A DNA stretch of 64,000 nucleotides from Ignavibacteriota bacterium (GTDB lineage: Bacteria > Bacteroidota > Ignavibacteria > Ignavibacteriales > Melioribacteraceae): the NCBI GenBank assembly GCA_013112585.1, contig JABFGH010000001.1:226443-290442 (forward strand), in the 5' to 3' direction. Made by a program: the position numbers and the translations under genes. The notes under the pieces were generated by a model, which saw only the letters and a program-made list of their open reading frames with translations, did not search any database and was not told the origin of the DNA. Shown here in pieces: positions 53,651 through 63,654 of the stretch; within the stretch, counting starts at the first letter, position 1; the number at the start of each line of letters is the position of its first letter.

Positions 53651-55276
53651 CTACTCTTTAGCTGCATATAAACCATTTTGCAGTTTTATTGCTTCATCAA
53701 ATTTTTCAATTGCCGCTAAAAATTGTTTATCATCTTCAAGCAGCACAGAGTACCAGCCTAAATTTTTCCACCTATCTCGCGCAATAAAAGCCTTTAATCT
53801 AGTAAGGATATATATTTTGTCTTCCTCAAATTCCTTTTGATTAAACTCAATATCTTTTTGTTTTACAAATTGCTTGAATGATTTAATATCAGAATTTGAA
53901 AATTGGAACTCATTGCGAAATTTGGTCAAGTCACCCTTAAACTTATTTTCGATAATCTCTGCATTGTTATCAAGGTAATTTCTTACAAACTGATAAAATA
54001 CATTTCTGCGTCTAAGCTTCGATGAAAAATCTGTAATCGTTCCTGATTGAATAATATAATCAGGAGTAATTCCGCCGCCGCCGTAAACTGATCTGCCTCC
54101 ATTGGTTTTGAATACAGGTTTGGTTGTATCAACCTCGGTAGAATGATTTATGTTATCTCCTTCATGTTCCTCACGATCATAAATTTCGGAATAGTATTCA
54201 TTCTTATCATTCGTGTATTCCCTCTGAATTCCTCTGCCGGAAGGAGTAAAGTAGCGCGAGATTGTTAATCGAACGGCAGAATTATCGGAGAGTATCATTG
54301 GTCTCTGCACTAAACCTTTACCGAATGTTGTTTCACCTACAACAAGTCCCCTATCCCAATCCTGAACAGCACCTGCAACAATTTCGCTTGCGGAGGCACT
54401 TCCGCGGTTAACTAAAACTACAAGCGGAATTTTTTCATACGGGTATTCGGTTTCAGCTTTCAATTCATCATTAAATTCACTACGCCTGCCTTTTGTATAT
54501 ACAATTAATTTTTCATCATCGATAAATAAGTCGGATACTTTATGAGCTTGTGTTAAATAACCTCCCGGATTATTTCTTAAATCAAGTACAATTTTATCGG
54601 CACCTTCTTCTGTTAATTTTTCAAGTGCTTCTTTCATTTCATCAATTGTTGTATTTGAAAATCTTGATAAACTCACATACCCAATATTATCTTCATAAAG
54701 CAGCGAAGTATCAACGGAATACAATGGAATTTTATCTCTCTCAATTGTAAATTCTAAAGTACTATTATCAGAAGGTCGGTGGATTAAAACCGTTACCTCG
54801 GTTCCCTTTTTGCCTCTCAATTTATTTATAACATCTAAATTCGTAATACCTATACTGCTCTCACCGTCAATCTCAATTATTCTATCGCCGGGTAAAATTC
54901 CTAACTCTTCACTTGGTCCGCCGGTTATTGCAGTTACTACAGTTATAGTGTCATCAACAATCTGAAATTCAACACCAATGCCCTCAAAGTTTCCTCTAAA
55001 TTCTTCTTCGGATGCTTCTTGTTCTTTTGCCGGTATGTAAACTGAATGAGGATCGAGTTCTTTCAGCATTCCATTTATCGCCGATTCAATTAGCTGATCC
55101 GATTTAATTGTATCTACATAATATTTTGATGTGTAGTTAAATACTTTGTTGAATTTATCTAAACTTTCCTGTCCGCTTTTATTAAACAGAAGCAGGCTTA
55201 ATTGTATTCCCAATGTAATACCAACAAACAGTATTAGTATCATAATAGGAATTCTTAAACTTGATTTCTTCATCAT
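53651..55276 (-). CDS. S41 family carboxyl-terminal processing protease
   Basis: This 541-residue CtpA-like protease has one N-terminal TM helix, a PDZ domain (about 80-170) and the catalytic Ser in NRGSASASEIVAGA with Lys in FGKGLVQ. The C-terminal region ends in a TPR-like helix pair (NLGWYSVLLEDD to YAAKE). It would trim periplasmic proteins. It is the downstream gene of the surface cluster. Confidence 0.92.
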   Translation of the reverse strand: MMKKSSLRIPIMILILFVGITLGIQLSLLLFNKSGQESLDKFNKVFNYTSKYYVDTIKSDQLIESAINGMLKELDPHSVYIPAKEQEASEEEFRGNFEGIGVEFQIVDDTITVVTAITGGPSEELGILPGDRIIEIDGESSIGITNLDVINKLRGKKGTEVTVLIHRPSDNSTLEFTIERDKIPLYSVDTSLLYEDNIGYVSLSRFSNTTIDEMKEALEKLTEEGADKIVLDLRNNPGGYLTQAHKVSDLFIDDEKLIVYTKGRRSEFNDELKAETEYPYEKIPLVVLVNRGSASASEIVAGAVQDWDRGLVVGETTFGKGLVQRPMILSDNSAVRLTISRYFTPSGRGIQREYTNDKNEYYSEIYDREEHEGDNINHSTEVDTTKPVFKTNGGRSVYGGGGITPDYIIQSGTITDFSSKLRRRNVFYQFVRNYLDNNAEIIENKFKGDLTKFRNEFQFSNSDIKSFKQFVKQKDIEFNQKEFEEDKIYILTRLKAFIARDRWKNLGWYSVLLEDDKQFLAAIEKFDEAIKLQNGLYAAKE

Positions 55277-55286
55277 TCTTTCCTAA

Positions 55287-56951
55287 CTAAATTTTTACGA
55301 ATAAATAAACACTCGTAAATAAATCATTCACACGAATATTATTTTGCAGATCATTATTTATATATTTTACATTTAATCTGACGAAATAATTATTAATAGG
55401 TTCGTATACCCCTTCAAAGCTAAATACTCTTTTAACCTCTTTAACACCCTCTAATAGACCTGCGTTAATGCTATCAAAGCTCCTATGACCAAATAAAATA
55501 TCTCCGCCATGATTAACCAAAATTGTTCCCTCTTCATTCAGTTCATTGGCGCCGTGATTAGTATATCTAAAATTTAGAGACAAGTCTAATCTATAATAAG
55601 GACGATAATTAATTTCAAAGATAAATGATTCACTATTCGGTTCTATTGAACTTCCGAGAGGCACATCATCATTTGTGAAATTATTTTTGGCTAATCGATG
55701 AGAGTAGAAATATGGGTCTATTCTCAAGTATTGCATTTTGAAATCGATAGGAATGATATCATTTAACTGAGTTGAATAAGCTGCCAAATTTATTAATGCT
55801 TGATTGCCATACCATCCGGTGCCCAATTTGCTGAAATCAATATCATCAATAATTATTTCGGTGTAAAGTTTCAATCCCTTTATTGAATTGTTAACGGCAT
55901 CAAAAAATATCTGTGAGTTGTCTCTATCTTTATTTTCATGTTCGACTGTTTTATAAAAATTAAATGGATTAAGATATGAGAAGTCAACTGATCTGTCGGC
56001 GTAAATAATGTTTTCTCCAAAGCCAAAACTTAAATGCCTGCCGAGATCAAAAGCGAGTCTGTGAGTAACAAAGTATTTATCCGTAATTGTTCTTATCGTA
56101 CCAAAAGTCGAATCGCTGTAAGCATTTTGCGGACCAAGTATTTTTGCGTGCATCCATGTGAATGATAGAAATTTGTAATTAATCTGTAAGCCGAGTTGAT
56201 CCATCATTGGAGCTGAATTGCTTAAAATACTTTTTTCAATTCCGTAACCGAGTATATTTCTGTTTCTGCCGATGCTGAATTTTACATAATCAAAATCTGC
56301 TAAAAGATATCCTTCCGTCTCATCAAAATATGTAGCCTGATCAGTTTGAAATTCATTGAACTTATAATTTCTATTTAACTGATCTTTAAACCTTGCTGCT
56401 TCTTTATCACCTTTTACAATTCCGTTTGTTGCACGAATATAAAACCCAATTTTATTTAAGAATGATGCTCTTATTGATCCGCCCATTACTCCTAAAAAAG
56501 AGTTATAGCTTTTCCCGAGTTCATTATTCTTATAAAAAATATTTTCTATGCTGCCCTCTAAATTCATAAAAATACTTACATCATTTGTATCGGTATACGA
56601 GTAGAGATATTTCTCTCTATCGCTTATTAAATTTGAAAACTGAAAATCAGTAATTTTCGATTCCAAATATTTTGTACTGCCCGTAATATCATATTGAAAT
56701 TCAACAAGCAGATCACTGAATATTTCGTTATCAATTTCATTTAAATTATTACGTTTGGGAATTAGCGAAGATAGATGCCCTGCAATTTCTGTCCTCGTTT
56801 TGGGAATTACAAAACTATTATAATCATCAATCAAATGCCGGGAACTCATCCGTTCTAAAAATTTGTAAACGGGATTATAATATTCAACAAAACCAATTTG
56901 AGCATTGGCTATATTGAATAAAAGAAATATGAAAAAGAATATTTTTTTCAT
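55287..56951 (-). CDS. outer-membrane beta-barrel protein, possibly Wzi-like
   Basis: A signal peptide (KKIFFFIFLLFNIANAQ) is followed by about 535 residues dominated by alternating aromatic beta-strands ending in a final strand with VYLFVKI, typical of outer-membrane barrels. FSIGRNRNILGYG resembles capsule-assembly Wzi proteins of Bacteroidota. It lies between a GT2 gene (upstream) and an S41 protease. Function by analogy would be surface-polysaccharide attachment. Confidence 0.65.
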   Translation of the reverse strand: MKKIFFFIFLLFNIANAQIGFVEYYNPVYKFLERMSSRHLIDDYNSFVIPKTRTEIAGHLSSLIPKRNNLNEIDNEIFSDLLVEFQYDITGSTKYLESKITDFQFSNLISDREKYLYSYTDTNDVSIFMNLEGSIENIFYKNNELGKSYNSFLGVMGGSIRASFLNKIGFYIRATNGIVKGDKEAARFKDQLNRNYKFNEFQTDQATYFDETEGYLLADFDYVKFSIGRNRNILGYGIEKSILSNSAPMMDQLGLQINYKFLSFTWMHAKILGPQNAYSDSTFGTIRTITDKYFVTHRLAFDLGRHLSFGFGENIIYADRSVDFSYLNPFNFYKTVEHENKDRDNSQIFFDAVNNSIKGLKLYTEIIIDDIDFSKLGTGWYGNQALINLAAYSTQLNDIIPIDFKMQYLRIDPYFYSHRLAKNNFTNDDVPLGSSIEPNSESFIFEINYRPYYRLDLSLNFRYTNHGANELNEEGTILVNHGGDILFGHRSFDSINAGLLEGVKEVKRVFSFEGVYEPINNYFVRLNVKYINNDLQNNIRVNDLFTSVYLFVKI

Positions 56952-56952
56952 G

Positions 56953-57681
56953 CTATCTGATCTGTTCCCACTCTTTTGAAAGCGATTTATTTTTTAGAGT
57001 AACAAAAATACTATTTAGCAGCCATGTAAAAAGTATTTTAAAATGACCACGTTTTCTATATCTCCTTGGTGATTCAAATATAAATAATTTTTGATCGAAT
57101 AAGATTTTACCCTCCTGCCTAATATTTTTGAATAGATCGTAATCCTCACCGGCGGCAAGTTTTACATTATATCCGTTCATATTCCAAAATATATTTTTTC
57201 TTACTATATGGCATTCTCCCCTTCCCATGCCAAGACCAATAACATTAAGTGCATGAAAATAATAATTGTAGAATGTAAGAAAAATTGAATCGATAAATTT
57301 TCTCTCATCAGGAAAAACCACAACGCTGCATGTCATTGCTAAGTATTTGGAATCAACAAATTTTGTTTGAATGCTCTCGAAAAACTTATGCGGATTTTCA
57401 AGTTCAATATCACCATTCAAAAATATTAATATATCACCTTCTGCAATTTCTGCACCTGCATTTCTTCCTTCGGAAATATTTTGCTTAGAAGATTTTTCAT
57501 GAGTAATAACCTTATCGGCAAGGTTTGAGGCAATACCCACCGTGTTATCGGAGCTTCCTCCGTCAGATACAATTATTTCAAAATTAAAATTATCACGCAA
57601 GTTTTCATCAGTTAACTGCGCCAATAAATTAGGTAATAATTTTTCTTCGTTAAGTGTTGGAATTATAATACTGTACTTCAA
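56953..57681 (-). CDS. glycosyltransferase family 2
   Basis: This 242-residue GT-A enzyme starts YSIIIPTLNEEKLLPNLL, with VSDGGSSDNT, RNAGAEIAEGDILIFLNGD (the DxD site reads NGD) and AAGEDYDLF. A short C-terminal hydrophobic stretch may touch the membrane. It probably transfers a sugar in surface-glycan synthesis. It is packed two bases from the barrel gene. Confidence 0.88.
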   Translation of the reverse strand: MKYSIIIPTLNEEKLLPNLLAQLTDENLRDNFNFEIIVSDGGSSDNTVGIASNLADKVITHEKSSKQNISEGRNAGAEIAEGDILIFLNGDIELENPHKFFESIQTKFVDSKYLAMTCSVVVFPDERKFIDSIFLTFYNYYFHALNVIGLGMGRGECHIVRKNIFWNMNGYNVKLAAGEDYDLFKNIRQEGKILFDQKLFIFESPRRYRKRGHFKILFTWLLNSIFVTLKNKSLSKEWEQIR

Positions 57682-57690
57682 ATTAACCTG

Positions 57691-58650
57691 CTAATATACT
57701 AATCCGAAAAATGCAACACCGGAAGTAATACGAACCCCCGGCATAGGAAAGTGCAAATAGTTTAATGTATTTTTAATGAACTGCCAGAACTTACCATGAA
57801 GCGGAAGTTTCTCAACATCCAAATCGAATGCTATATAAAGATCGGAGCGGGCATTGGCTCTGTCAGTTCTAATATTTTTTACACCCATCCCAACGGATAG
57901 CATTAAAAATGAGGGCCAATATTGCGCAACTGATTTGGGCAGAACTTCCTTCATTCTAACTGCAAGCCAATATTTCTGACCATCATAATCATCAATAATA
58001 TTTCCATCCGGTCTTAGACCCTTTCTCTGCTGCTCCGATGGATAATAACTTGCGCGCGGCTGAAAGTTTTTTAGGTAGGGATAATAATACTGTGCTAAAA
58101 AGTATGCTGAGCCTAGCACATCAAATACAATATCACCCGGGCTAAATCCCCAGTTAGCACCAAACCCATCTTCAATCTCAACATAAAGCTGAAATGCAAA
58201 TGCGGCAGCAGCGGCATAAATTGTAGATTTTTCAGCATCCATATTGGCAGCTTCAAATCCTGCCGAGAAGGCATGACCCAATAAATGAGTGCCGTAAAAA
58301 TGACCGACCTTATCAATCCAAAGTGCGTACTCCCAATCGTTAATTACTCTAAACTTACTTCCTTGCTCCTTCCACCAGGCATTTGCCTGATAAATATGAA
58401 TTGCAGTTCCGGCACCAAGAGTAATAACTCCAATTCCTGCAAGTTTCCAGTAATCCACTTTGGAGTATAATGGATTAGGCTTTTCATAAATTGTATTGCT
58501 GCTTTTTAACCAAAGAGGAACTTTATATTTTGCTGTTTCTTCTTTCTGCTTCAGCTCAATCTTATTAAAATTTGTATCGGGTACTTGACTGCAAATAACC
58601 GAGTTAATAAGCACAAGTAGTATGAATATTTTGAGAATGCCTGTTTTCAT
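57691..58650 (-). CDS. DUF2279-family exported protein
   Basis: This 319-residue protein has a signal peptide (ILKIFILLVLINSVICS) and DKVGHFYGTHLLGHAFSAGF followed by NWGFSPGDIVFDVLGSAYF, the DUF2279 core. Two or three short hydrophobic stretches suggest membrane association. The function is unknown. It lies between lysS and the GT2 gene in the same direction and may belong to the envelope group. Confidence 0.75.
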   Translation of the reverse strand: MKTGILKIFILLVLINSVICSQVPDTNFNKIELKQKEETAKYKVPLWLKSSNTIYEKPNPLYSKVDYWKLAGIGVITLGAGTAIHIYQANAWWKEQGSKFRVINDWEYALWIDKVGHFYGTHLLGHAFSAGFEAANMDAEKSTIYAAAAAFAFQLYVEIEDGFGANWGFSPGDIVFDVLGSAYFLAQYYYPYLKNFQPRASYYPSEQQRKGLRPDGNIIDDYDGQKYWLAVRMKEVLPKSVAQYWPSFLMLSVGMGVKNIRTDRANARSDLYIAFDLDVEKLPLHGKFWQFIKNTLNYLHFPMPGVRITSGVAFFGLVY

Positions 58651-58700
58651 TATATTAATTTTTATCTTAAGAGTATTAAAAACAATAGAAATATAATTGA

Positions 58701-60218
58701 CTATTTTTCGGGTCGCATATGCGGAAACAAAATTACATCTCTAATTGAAGATTGATTTGTTAGCAGCATAACTAACCTATCAATACCCACACCTAAACCA
58801 GCCGTAGGCGGCATTCCATATTCTAATGCTCTAATGTAATCTTCATCAATTTGATGTGCTTCATCATCTCCTTCTTCAATAAACCTCGATTGTTCTTCAA
58901 ATCTCTCCCGCTGATCTATCGGGTCGTTAAGCTCACTAAATGCGTTGCAGATTTCCCTACCAATTACAAACGCTTCAAAGCGTTCAACAACACCTTTTTT
59001 GCTTCGGTGTTTCTTAGCTAATGGTGATAACTCAATTGGGTAATCGGTTACAAATGTAGGCTGTATTAAAGTATGTTCAACAAATTCTTCAAAGAGGAGA
59101 TCAATTAATTTACCTTTGGATTCTCCCCCGGTTAATTTAGTACCATGATTTTTTAATGCAGTTTTCATCTCATCGGTACTTGCTTCCAGTACATCAAGAC
59201 CTGTTGCTTTTTTTATTTCATCAATAAGAGATACTCTTTTCCATGGACCTTTGAAATCAATTGTATGCCCTTCAATTTCAAATGTTGTACTGCCGAAAAC
59301 TTCTTTGCAAACATTATTTATCATTTCTTCAAAAAATGTCATCATCCATTTGTAATCTTTGTAAGCCACATAAAACTCAAGCATTGTAAATTCCGGATTA
59401 TGAGTTTTATCTATACCTTCATTTCTAAAGTCTTTCGATAATTCATAAACTCCGTCAAAACCACCAACAATTAATCTTTTTAAGTAGAGCTCGTCAGCGA
59501 TGCGCAAATACAATTTCATGTCCAACGAATTGTGGTGTGTCTCAAATGGTCTTGCGGCAGCACCTCCGTAAAGCGGCTGCAGTATTGGTGTTTGAACTTC
59601 CAGTAATCCATTTTGATCTAAAAATTTTCTGAGTTGAGTAATTATTTTAGAGCGTTTAATAAACACATCTTTTACTTCGGGATTAACTATCAAGTCAACA
59701 TATCTTTGTCTGTATCGCAATTCTTTATCGGCAAATTGGTCATAAATCTTTTTGTTCCCATCCTCATCAACTACCTCTTTAGCAATAGGAATTGGGCGTA
59801 GTGATTTGGATAAAAGCTTCATTGACCTTGCATGTACGGAAATTTCGCCGGTACGGGTTTTGAACACAAATCCTTCTACGCCAATAATATCACCAATATC
59901 AAGCAGTTTAAAGGCATCATAAGCTTCACCGATTTCATCTTTACGCAGATAAATTTGAATTCTTCCTTCTTTATCCTGAATAGTCGCAAAAGATGCTTTA
60001 CCCATTCTCCGCAATGCCATTAGTCTGCCGGCAACTTTAACATTCTTTTCTTCCCCTTCGGTAAAACTATTTTTTATTGAAACGGAATAAGAATCGACAT
60101 CATATGAATAAGCATAAGTTTCAAAATTTTTAGCAGTTAATTCTTCTAATTCTTCTCTTCGCCTTTTTATTAATGTGTTTTCGTCTTCGTGTATAATATT
60201 ATTATTGGAACTACTCAA
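58701..60218 (-). CDS. lysS: lysyl-tRNA synthetase, class II
   Basis: This 505-residue enzyme has an N-terminal OB-fold anticodon-binding domain (about 60-170) and the class II core: [13 protein letters not shown] (motif 1), [18 protein letters not shown] (motif 2) and GLGVGIDRL (motif 3). It charges tRNA-Lys. The length is standard. It lies ten bases downstream of the pseudouridine synthase gene. Confidence 0.97.
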   Translation of the reverse strand: MSSSNNNIIHEDENTLIKRRREELEELTAKNFETYAYSYDVDSYSVSIKNSFTEGEEKNVKVAGRLMALRRMGKASFATIQDKEGRIQIYLRKDEIGEAYDAFKLLDIGDIIGVEGFVFKTRTGEISVHARSMKLLSKSLRPIPIAKEVVDEDGNKKIYDQFADKELRYRQRYVDLIVNPEVKDVFIKRSKIITQLRKFLDQNGLLEVQTPILQPLYGGAAARPFETHHNSLDMKLYLRIADELYLKRLIVGGFDGVYELSKDFRNEGIDKTHNPEFTMLEFYVAYKDYKWMMTFFEEMINNVCKEVFGSTTFEIEGHTIDFKGPWKRVSLIDEIKKATGLDVLEASTDEMKTALKNHGTKLTGGESKGKLIDLLFEEFVEHTLIQPTFVTDYPIELSPLAKKHRSKKGVVERFEAFVIGREICNAFSELNDPIDQRERFEEQSRFIEEGDDEAHQIDEDYIRALEYGMPPTAGLGVGIDRLVMLLTNQSSIRDVILFPHMRPEK

Positions 60219-60228
60219 TTTTCCTCCG

Positions 60229-60963
60229 CTATTTAACCTTACTTTTTTTGCTCTTATTAATATTTGATAAAGATTTAATTTCTTTCTCGTTCATAACTCT
60301 ATATTCGCCTGGCATAATGTTATTAACATTAACATCTGCAAAGCTTTGTCTGTGCAGCTTTTTAACCATGTACCCTAATGATGAAAACATTCTTTTTACA
60401 AAATGATTTCTTCCTTCAACAGTAGTTACGAAAACTTTTTTGTAATCATTAGTTTTAGGATACTTAATTTCTGTAAAGACACTTTTACGCTTATCTAAAT
60501 AAATTCCGCTGGATAGTTTGAATCTGTCTTCCTGCGATAGTGGTTTATCCAGCTCAACTAAATATTTTCTCGGAAAACTATTTTTGGGGTGAAGTAAAAA
60601 ATTAGCAAACTCACCGTCATTAGTAAGTATTAGGGTTCCGGTTGTATTGTAGTCTAATCTCCCAACGGGAAAAATTTTAAACTTTGTATTAATAAGGTCA
60701 GTTACATTTGTTCTATTTTTCTCATCCTTAGTAGTTGTAACAACACCTCGCGGTTTATTCATTAAAAAGTAAACTTTTTTCTCTCTGTTTAATTTTGATC
60801 CATCAAAAGTAACATCATCTTTTTCAGGATCAACTTGAGTTGCAAGATCAATCACGACGTTGCCGTTTACAGCAATTCTTCCTTCTAAAATAAATTCTTC
60901 TGCTTTTCTTCGGGAAGCTAAACCGCATTCAGATAAATATTTATTCAGTCTCACCTTCACCAT
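60229..60963 (-). CDS. rluB: pseudouridine synthase, RluB/RsuA family
   Basis: This 244-residue protein has an N-terminal S4 RNA-binding domain ([20 protein letters not shown]) and a catalytic domain with the Asp in [20 protein letters not shown]. It modifies rRNA. The overlap of 23 bases with scpB mirrors the common scpA-scpB-rluB order. The RluB assignment, not RsuA, rests on that synteny. Confidence 0.93.
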   Translation of the reverse strand: MVKVRLNKYLSECGLASRRKAEEFILEGRIAVNGNVVIDLATQVDPEKDDVTFDGSKLNREKKVYFLMNKPRGVVTTTKDEKNRTNVTDLINTKFKIFPVGRLDYNTTGTLILTNDGEFANFLLHPKNSFPRKYLVELDKPLSQEDRFKLSSGIYLDKRKSVFTEIKYPKTNDYKKVFVTTVEGRNHFVKRMFSSLGYMVKKLHRQSFADVNVNNIMPGEYRVMNEKEIKSLSNINKSKKSKVK

Positions 60964-61597
60964 CCGATTCTTTTTCTACTTCATCTTCAATTATTTCTTC
61001 AATTTCATTCATCATTATTTTTCTTTTCTGTTCAATAAAATCTTCATCCTGCATAATCTCATCAATCTCCCGCGGTTTCGGTAAATCTGCTATGCTGTAA
61101 AGACCAAAATATTTTAGAAATTCATCGGTTGTGCCGTATAGCAGCGGTCTGCCTATTGTTTCGGTACGACCTTTAATCGTGATAAGATTTTTTTCTAAAA
61201 GCGTATTAATTATATAATCAGAGTTTACACCTCTAATTGATTCAACTTCCGGCTTGGTTATGGGCTGTTTATAAGCGATAATTGATAAAGTTTCGAGTGC
61301 TGCTTGACTTAATCTTCGCTTAGTTTTTTCATGTGATAAAAAGCCTACATATTTTGCATACTCGCCTTTAGTCGCAAATATAAATCCGTTAGCTATTTTA
61401 ATAATCCTGAATGAGTTATCGGAATTTTTATATTTTTCATTCAGTTCATCAACAGATTGTTCAATATCAGCAGTCTTGATTTCGGTATCTTCGCCGTCTA
61501 TTTCTTTTACGGCATTAATAATTTCATTTGCTGTCAGCGGGTCATCTGAAGCAAATATTAAAGCCTCAATAACTGAACTATATATCTTATCCATCAT
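60941..61597 (-). CDS. scpB: SMC-Scp complex subunit ScpB
   Basis: This 218-residue protein has two winged-helix domains (about 5-85 and 90-170, QAALETLSIIAYKQPITKPE in the second) and an acidic C-terminal tail. It clamps the ScpA kleisin in condensin. It overlaps scpA by 11 bases and rluB by 23, implying translational coupling. Confidence 0.95.
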   Translation of the reverse strand: MMDKIYSSVIEALIFASDDPLTANEIINAVKEIDGEDTEIKTADIEQSVDELNEKYKNSDNSFRIIKIANGFIFATKGEYAKYVGFLSHEKTKRRLSQAALETLSIIAYKQPITKPEVESIRGVNSDYIINTLLEKNLITIKGRTETIGRPLLYGTTDEFLKYFGLYSIADLPKPREIDEIMQDEDFIEQKRKIMMNEIEEIIEDEVEKESDGEGETE

Positions 61598-62306
61598 TTA
61601 TTCCAAAAATAACAAAGTCATTAAATTTTTCTGATTCTCTTAATCCAATTTTACCAAGTTTAACTAATTCTAATAATGCAATAAATGTTACAATTATTCT
61701 CATCTTTTCATTCAGGTCTTTTACCAATTCAATAAAAGGCAGTTCAGTATTATCTTCTAGAAGATTCAAAATAAATTCAATCTGCTGTTCAATGGAAACA
61801 TTTATTTTTTCTATTTCATGTATCGCTTCTCGCGGGCGTTCCATTAATGCTTTCTTGAATGATTTAATTAAATCATAAATGGTAACATTTTTTAACAATA
61901 AATCTAATTCCGGAGCTTCTTCTCTTGCATCATGCGTATAATTTCCCCGGTAGTTTAATTTACGTTGATTTGATTCAAAAAAAGAAAGCTCGTCGGTCAT
62001 TTCCTTAAATCGTTTATACTCTAACAATGCATTTACTAAATCAGCCCGGGGGTCAATTTCCTCACCTTTTTCATCGATCTCTTTAGGCAGCAGCATTCTC
62101 ACTTTTATCTGCATTAGTGTTGATGCCATTAAAATAAAATCACCGGCAGATTCAAGATCAAGTTCTTTCAAAAATTCCAGGTATTCAACAAACTCCTTTG
62201 TGATTTTTGAAATTGGAATATCGTAGATATCAATTTCATCTCTCTTAATAAAAAAGAGAAGTAAATCTAAAGGACCTTCAAATACTTGTAATTTTATTTT
62301 GTACAT
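61587..62306 (-). CDS. scpA: SMC-Scp complex kleisin ScpA
   Basis: This 239-residue kleisin starts VFEGPLDLLLFFIKRDEIDI, with ILMASTLMQIKVRMLLP and a C-terminal winged helix (FIALLELVKLGKIGL). It bridges the SMC heads in the condensin complex. It lies one base downstream of the trpS stop. Confidence 0.95.
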   Translation of the reverse strand: MYKIKLQVFEGPLDLLLFFIKRDEIDIYDIPISKITKEFVEYLEFLKELDLESAGDFILMASTLMQIKVRMLLPKEIDEKGEEIDPRADLVNALLEYKRFKEMTDELSFFESNQRKLNYRGNYTHDAREEAPELDLLLKNVTIYDLIKSFKKALMERPREAIHEIEKINVSIEQQIEFILNLLEDNTELPFIELVKDLNEKMRIIVTFIALLELVKLGKIGLRESEKFNDFVIFGINDG

Positions 62307-62307
62307 G

Positions 62308-63288
62308 TCAGCCTATTTTCATTGAGTTTCTTACATCATCCATTGTGCTTTGAGCAACTATACGTGCTCGCTTTTCACCGGCATCTAATATTTCTGTAAC
62401 GTCATTCAAATTATTTTCGTAGTATTTTCGCTTTTCAATAATTGGTGCAAGAAATTCGTTAATGTAGCCGGTGCACATAGCTTTGCAATCAGCGCAGCCT
62501 AATTCACCGGATCGGCAGCCGGATTCTATTTCATCCAAATTCTTATTATTAAATTTTTTATGATAAGTAAACACCAAACAAACCTCTGGTCTGCCGGGAT
62601 CGTTTCTTCTAACTTTCAAAGGATCCGTTACAGCTTTACGAAGTTTCTTCTGAACAGTTTCCGGTTCATCCGAAAGTAAGATTGCATTGTTTAACGATTT
62701 ACTCATTTTTGCATTTCCATCTAACCCGGGAAGGCGTGCAAATTTTGTAAGCAATGCCTCCGGTTCAGGAAATACTTCACTAAATGCTGTATTAAATTTT
62801 CTGGCAATCTCTCTGGTAATTTCAACATGGGGCACTTGATCTTCACCAACAGGCACAAAATTTCCTTTGTAAAGTAAAATATCAGCAGATTGAAGAACGG
62901 GATAACCTAGGTGACCGTATATTATATTTTCGATATTTAAATCTCGTACTTGCTCTTTTAATGTCGGATTTCGTTCGAGTCTTGCCTTTGTTACCAGCAT
63001 TGAAAAAATTAAAAATAATTCCGTATGCTCTTTAATTTGAGATTGGCGAAAGAATGGACTTTTTTGGGGATCGAGTCCTGCTGCAAGCCAATCAATAACC
63101 ATCTCAATAGAATTGTTATAAATATCATCTGTTTTCAACCCGGTTGTAAGCACGTGATAGTCGGCAATTAAATGAAAGCTGTCATATTCGTTTTGCAGTT
63201 TTATCCAATTTTCCAATGCGCCCACATAGTGACCCAAATGAAGTTTTCCCGTTGGTCGCATTCCGCTTAGTATTCTTTTATTCGACAT
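62308..63288 (-). CDS. trpS: tryptophanyl-tRNA synthetase
   Basis: This 326-residue class I enzyme has SGMRPTGKLHLGHYVGAL (the HIGH-like motif HLGH) and AKMSKSLNN (KMSKS). It charges tRNA-Trp. The insertion CRSGELGCADCKAMC carries four Cys that may bind an Fe-S cluster or zinc, as in several TrpRS proteins. It is the first gene of the minus-strand run, with its promoter in the gap beyond 63288. Confidence 0.96.
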   Translation of the reverse strand: MSNKRILSGMRPTGKLHLGHYVGALENWIKLQNEYDSFHLIADYHVLTTGLKTDDIYNNSIEMVIDWLAAGLDPQKSPFFRQSQIKEHTELFLIFSMLVTKARLERNPTLKEQVRDLNIENIIYGHLGYPVLQSADILLYKGNFVPVGEDQVPHVEITREIARKFNTAFSEVFPEPEALLTKFARLPGLDGNAKMSKSLNNAILLSDEPETVQKKLRKAVTDPLKVRRNDPGRPEVCLVFTYHKKFNNKNLDEIESGCRSGELGCADCKAMCTGYINEFLAPIIEKRKYYENNLNDVTEILDAGEKRARIVAQSTMDDVRNSMKIG

Positions 63289-63372
63289 TTTACCTATAGA
63301 ATTTTATTCAAAAGATTAAATTTTAAAGAGTTTAAAATAATGAAAATTTAGCTTAATGGCTTACACTATTTT

Positions 63373-63431
63373 TGCTGCAATTTAGGCAGCAGTTCCAAAT
63401 CAAACTTTTTTGTTGAACTGGTCTGCAGTTC
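63373..63431. repeat. two small inverted repeats
   Basis: TGCTGC/GCAGCA (63373-63378 and 63386-63391, loop 7) and GAACTG/CAGTTC (63415-63420 and 63426-63431, loop 5). The first is followed directly, and the second ends, in GTTCC. They are weaker than those further on. Confidence 0.55.
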
Positions 63432-63454
63432 CATAATTTTCCATACTTTTTTGC

Positions 63455-63540
63455 TATAAACATTGAACAGCTAACGCTGTTAAAACAAAATTAATATATT
63501 TAATAATATTTTAATACCCCGGCGGGGTTCAATGTTTGTA
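63455..63540. repeat. nested palindromes with three-way-junction potential
   Basis: An outer stem pairs 63455-63468 with 63527-63540 (14 bp, one mismatch; core AAACATTGAAC/GTTCAATGTTT). Inside lie AACAGC-TAAC-GCTGTT (63466-63481) and ACCCC-GGC-GGGGT (63516-63528), which slightly overlap the outer arms. The 86 bases could fold as a three-way junction in single-stranded DNA or RNA. Confidence 0.7.
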
Positions 63541-63566
63541 GGTATATAAATTTGAAGAATTCATTA

Positions 63567-63583
63567 GAACCGCGTAATGGTTC
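63567..63583. repeat. small hairpin
   Basis: GAACC-GCGTAAT-GGTTC, a 5-bp stem with a 7-base loop between the nested element and the main hairpin array. Confidence 0.55.
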
Positions 63584-63654
63584 AACCGCATCCTGTAATA
63601 TTATATTCTCTAATCTAATATTTCTGAATTGCGCCTCGTACAAAAATTTTATTT

